A DNA stretch of 64,000 nucleotides. Source: RBG-16-66-20 sp049651845. GTDB taxonomy: Bacteria; Pseudomonadota; Gammaproteobacteria; Burkholderiales; SG8-39. The notes beneath the pieces were generated by a model that saw only the letters and a list, made by a program, of their open reading frames with translations, searched no databases and was not told the DNA's origin. Position numbers and translations under genes: made by a program. Positions 60,405 through 64,000 of the stretch are shown piece after piece; the first letter of the stretch is position 1, and each line of letters starts with the position of its first letter. The stretch is from the NCBI GenBank assembly GCA_049651845.1, contig JBASCW010000044.1, positions 1 through 64,000 on the forward strand, in the 5' to 3' direction.

Positions 60405-62521
60405 GCCTTGTCCTGACCGCGCAGCACGATCAGCGCATCCAGCGCGATCGCGCCGTCGGCGCGCGCGAGCAGCGGATTCACGTCGATCTCCTCGACCGCG
60501 TCGGCATGGTCGGCGGCGAACTCGGAGATGCGTGCGATCGCCTCGCAGACGGCGTCGAGGTCCGCGGCCGCCGCGCCGCGGTAGCCTTGCAGCAGTTTGA
60601 AGCCCCTGAGGCGCTCGAGCATGCGCCGCGCCTCGGTCTTACCCACCGGCGCGAGCGCGAGCGCGGTGTCGCGCAGCACTTCCACGAGGACCCCGCCCAG
60701 GCCGACCAGCACCACTGGGCCGCACTGCGGATCGCGCTTCACGCCGACCACGAGCTCGACGCCGCCCTTCACCATGGCTTGCACGAGGAAGCCCTGCTTC
60801 GCCGCGGTCATCGCCGCGCAGGCGGCGCGCAGCGCCGCTTCGTCGCGCAGGTCGAGCTTCACGGCGCCCGCCTCGGTCTTGTGTTCGATCTCGCCGTCGG
60901 CCTTGAGCACCACCGGGTAGCCCAGTTCCGCAGCCGCCTTGACTGCCGCGTCCGCGTCTTTCGCCTGCCGCTCAGGGGCGGATCGAAGGCCATATTTGCC
61001 CAGCACCGCCTTCGCTTCCCTTTCGCCCAGAATTTTCTTCCCCTCCGAAAGAGACAAAGGCGTTCTGGTCGAAAGACGAACCTCATCATGGGGCTCGTTC
61101 TCATACCATCGCTGCCAGGCGGCGATCGCCGCGTAGCAGCGGTCCATGGAGCGGAAGAAGCCGACGCGGTCGTCCGCCTCGTAGGCCTCCGAGCCCGGGC
61201 CTTGCAGCCATTCCGACACCCAGGCCACCGCGATCGGCTTGGGCTGCGAGCGCGCGAGCGCCGCGATGTCGGTCGCGCGCTTCGCGCCGGTCTCGCGCGA
61301 GGACACGCTCATCGCGCAAAGCAGCACGCCGTACTGCGGATCGTCGAGCAGCGCCTGGCAGCACTTGTTGTACGACTCGGGCACGCTGAGCACCTGGCCG
61401 GTCGGGTCGCAGGGATTGCGCGCGGCGCCGAACTCGGGCACCACGCTCTTGAGCGCCTCGGTGGTGCGCGGCATCGGCTGCGGCATCGGCACGCCGTGGC
61501 GCGCCGCCATGTCGGCCGAGATGATGCCGGCGCCGCCCGAGCCCGAGACCACCGCGACGCCGCGCGCCGGTGGCGTAGAGGCGGGCTTGCCCGCGGCGGC
61601 GAAGAACTTGGCGTATTCGACGAGCGCCTCGTAGTTGTCCACGGTGACGAAGCCGGCGCGGTCGAACAGCGCGCCGAAGGCCTCGGCCGAGCCAGCGAGC
61701 GAGCCGGTGTGCGAGCGCGCCGCCGTCGCGCCGTCCTCCGACACGCCCAGCTTGTAGACGATCACCGGCTTGCCGGCCCCGCGCGCGCGCGCGCCCGCAT
61801 CGAGCAGGCGCCGCGCGCTCGGCACGCCCTCGAACAGGCAGGCGATGGCGCGCACGCCGGGATCCTCGGCCATCGCGCCGATCAGGTCGGCGACGTCCAC
61901 GTCGCTCGAATTGCCGGCCGAGAAGAAGTAGCGGTAGCCGACACCGCGCTCTGCGGCCTGCGCGAGGCAGTAGCCGAGCGCGCCCGACTGGCTCACGAAC
62001 GCGATCGGCCCGACCTTGCGCGGCATCTTCGAGTACTCGGGGATGAAGCTCACGCCGGCGCCGAGCTCGTGGTTGACCAGGCCCATGCAGTTGGGCCCCA
62101 GGATCGGCATGCGCGCCGCGCGCGCGATCTCGCCCAGCCTCTGCTGCTCGGCCGCGCCCTCCTCGCGCGCCATCTCGCCGTAGCCCGAGGCGTAGACCAC
62201 GACGCCGCCGGCGCCCGCCGCCGCGGCCTCCGCGAGCGCGGCCTGCACGCCTTCGCGCGGCACCACCAGCGCCACCAGATCCGGCTTGCCCGGCAGCGCC
62301 GCGAGCGACGGATAGCAGACGTAGGCGCCGACCTGCTCGTATTTCGCGTTCACCGGCCACACCGGGCCGCGGAAATGTGCGAGGTTCTCCAGCGTGCGCA
62401 GGCCGAACGAGCCCGCGCGCGGCGAAGCGCCGACCACGGCGATCGAGCGCGGCGCGATCAGGCGATCGAGCTCCGCGCGCGTGTAGATGCGGCGATTCGC
62501 CTCGGGGCCGGCTGCTAACAT
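60398..62521 (-). CDS. ADP-forming acyl-CoA synthetase (acetate--CoA ligase family)
   Basis: 707 aa with the fused order CoA-binding domain (IAVVGASPRAGSFGLRTLEN), succinyl-CoA-ligase-like domain (MPILGPNCMGLVNH, with phospho-His in AARSHTGSLAGSAEAF) and ATP-grasp domain (AELGYPVVLKADGEIEHKTE; GVELVVGVKRDPQCGPVVLV; EIDVNPLLA). Such enzymes make acyl-CoA from acid plus ATP and phosphate, or run in reverse. The 61000-61095 segment carries AGA, AGG and many AT-ending codons. A -10-like TAGTAT is nine bases before the ATG. Divergent from the SDR gene with only 26 bp between starts. Confidence 0.88.
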   Translation of the reverse strand: MLAAGPEANRRIYTRAELDRLIAPRSIAVVGASPRAGSFGLRTLENLAHFRGPVWPVNAKYEQVGAYVCYPSLAALPGKPDLVALVVPREGVQAALAEAAAAGAGGVVVYASGYGEMAREEGAAEQQRLGEIARAARMPILGPNCMGLVNHELGAGVSFIPEYSKMPRKVGPIAFVSQSGALGYCLAQAAERGVGYRYFFSAGNSSDVDVADLIGAMAEDPGVRAIACLFEGVPSARRLLDAGARARGAGKPVIVYKLGVSEDGATAARSHTGSLAGSAEAFGALFDRAGFVTVDNYEALVEYAKFFAAAGKPASTPPARGVAVVSGSGGAGIISADMAARHGVPMPQPMPRTTEALKSVVPEFGAARNPCDPTGQVLSVPESYNKCCQALLDDPQYGVLLCAMSVSSRETGAKRATDIAALARSQPKPIAVAWVSEWLQGPGSEAYEADDRVGFFRSMDRCYAAIAAWQRWYENEPHDEVRLSTRTPLSLSEGKKILGEREAKAVLGKYGLRSAPERQAKDADAAVKAAAELGYPVVLKADGEIEHKTEAGAVKLDLRDEAALRAACAAMTAAKQGFLVQAMVKGGVELVVGVKRDPQCGPVVLVGLGGVLVEVLRDTALALAPVGKTEARRMLERLRGFKLLQGYRGAAAADLDAVCEAIARISEFAADHADAVEEIDVNPLLARADGAIALDALIVLRGQDKAC

Positions 62522-62547
62522 GGAGGCTGCATACTAGGGGAGCGCGC

Positions 62548-63320
<773 letters not shown>

Positions 63321-63324
<4 letters not shown>

Positions 63325-63740
63325 GCGGCGGGTCCCGCGTCCCGAAGGAAACCTACGAATTCACGAAGAACATCCCGTTCTCCGAGCACCTCGGCATCGA
63401 GGTCGACGACCTGCAAAAAGGCGTGGCGCGTCTCTCGATGCAGGTGAAGCCCGAGTTCATGACGAGCTGGGGCACCGCGCACGGCGGCTCGATCCTCGCG
63501 CTCCTCGACATCACGCTGTCGATGACTGCGCGAACGTTATTTGACCCACCGCGCTCGATCATGACCATCGACCTCTCGACGCAGTTCATCAGTACCGCGA
63601 CCGGTGCTCTGCGCGCCGAGGGCCGCGTGATGAAGGCCGGCCAGAGCACGATCTTCTGCGAGGGCGAGGCGCGCGACGAGAAGGGCGAGCTCGTCGCAAA
63701 AGCAATCGGAACGTTCAGGGCAATTTCTCCTAAAGCCTAG
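63321..63740 (+). CDS. PaaI-family hot-dog thioesterase
   Basis: 139 aa. The hot-dog thioesterase core is seen in FSEHLGIEVDDLQKGVARLS and WGTAHGGSILALLDITLSM (the HGG loop with the following Asp helix). PaaI-type enzymes hydrolyse aryl- or acyl-CoA thioesters and rescue stalled CoA. Start ATG 63321 overlaps the SDR stop. Codons near 63530-63560 (TLFDPP) include TTA and TTT. Confidence 0.87.
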
Positions 63741-63746
63741 CTTGTC

Positions 63747-63766
63747 GTCCCCGCGAAAGCGGGGAC
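63747..63766. repeat. Small hairpin repeat with GAAA tetraloop
   Basis: GTCCCCGC and GCGGGGAC pair around the tetraloop GAAA, 6 bp after the thioesterase stop. This hairpin with flanking GTC...CCAGG is a dispersed repeat found in many proteobacterial genomes (recalled). It may also end the SDR-thioesterase transcript. Confidence 0.7.
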
Positions 63767-63814
63767 CCAGGTTTTGGCGAAATTTGGATGGAAAACTGGG
63801 TCAGAGCATGGCGA

Positions 63815-63890
63815 GAATCACCCGGAACATCTGAACACGCTACGCCTGCTCTAAGCGAGCCGTGGTGTGTTCAGATGTTTCGTGTGATTC
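63815..63890. repeat. Long imperfect inverted repeat
   Basis: Arms 63815-63840 and 63865-63890 match in 23 of 26 positions, with a 24-base middle. The repeat is flanked by GGGTCAGAGCA (63798-63808), the same string found in the large palindromes at 14480 and 37760. Shape and size fit a REP-like or MITE-like unit. Confidence 0.6.
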
Positions 63891-63977
63891 ATTGCCAGTG
63901 CAAATCGGGGTTCAGGCCGTGAGTGAAGGCGGCAGGGCACCATGGTACCGCCGGCGTCAGCCAATGCCACGATCCAT

Positions 63978-63983
63978 TAGAAT
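63978..63983 (+). promoter_or_regulatory. -10-like box before the last gene
   Basis: TAGAAT is followed by six bases and then ATG (63990). Same geometry as upstream of hyuA and gcvT. Confidence 0.35.
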
Positions 63984-63989
63984 GCAGCC

Positions 63990-64000
63990 ATGCGCGCCGA
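63990..64000 (+). CDS. Start of a further gene (runs off window)
   Basis: An ATG at 63990 begins a frame of which only Met-Arg-Ala is visible. It is supported mainly by the -10 box six bases upstream. Nothing can be said about the product. Confidence 0.25.

Overview
The window is 64 kb of a high-GC chromosome. Third codon positions are almost always G or C, and genes are densely packed with many 1-14 nt overlaps (mostly ATGA, TGATG or GTGA). Gene content points to a betaproteobacterium, probably Burkholderiales or a relative: two branched-chain-amino-acid-type ABC importers, much acyl-CoA metabolism, a gcvT-gcvH-gcvP operon, a DUF2339/DUF3999 pair and DUF6279/DUF3301 proteins. That placement is inferred from gene content, not from a marker gene. 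I saw no rRNA, tRNA or CRISPR array.

Layout. 1-1017: edge of an insertion sequence, then a histidine-kinase gene that lost its 3' end and several internal segments. 1034-7716 (+): hydantoinase/oxoprolinase A and B, cytochrome P450, HAD dehalogenase, rhodanese. 7708-10199 (-): sulfatase, a 60-aa protein, a nucleotidyltransferase, a TPR protein. 10280-16660 (-): an overlapping chain of aldo/keto reductase, DUF3301, ferredoxin-NADP reductase, DUF6279 lipoprotein and a 5xPAS-GGDEF-EAL protein. 16902-17645 (+): CnbZ-like deaminase. 17617-26696 (-): ten genes in one direction, MaoC, cyclase, SDR, ATC-hydrolase-like, GMC oxidoreductase and a complete Liv-type importer, which look like uptake plus catabolism of one unidentified substrate. 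26731-32467 (-): envelope and acyl-CoA genes and a diguanylate cyclase. 32585-37497 (+): second Liv-type importer, with a hairpin terminator after the binding-protein gene. 37508-41027: small unknowns, acyl-CoA carboxylase beta subunit, EamA transporter. 41070-45426 (+): glycine cleavage T, H, P. 45466-51056 (+): fadB and thiolase, split by a lower-GC two-gene AAA module. 51085-58367 (-): alcohol dehydrogenase, DUF3999, DUF2339, MFS-acyltransferase fusion. 58417-63740: aldehyde dehydrogenase, methyltransferase, ADP-forming acyl-CoA synthetase, SDR, thioesterase. 63741-64000: repeats and the start of a further gene.

The most unusual item is the module at 47556-49881. It holds an ABC/OLD-like ATPase (apparently frameshifted in a T5 run) overlapping, by GTGA, a 520-aa AAA+ protein that carries a ClpX-type C4 zinc finger. 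It sits flush between fadB and fadA, so it would be transcribed with the beta-oxidation genes. Other signals worth checking are a family of palindromes with up to 25-bp perfect arms (14480, 37760, shortened copy at 51063), two of which rewrite gene ends; a recurring -10-like box six bases before ATG that suggests leaderless mRNAs; and short patches of AGA/ATA/AAA codons inside genes that are otherwise GC3-saturated.
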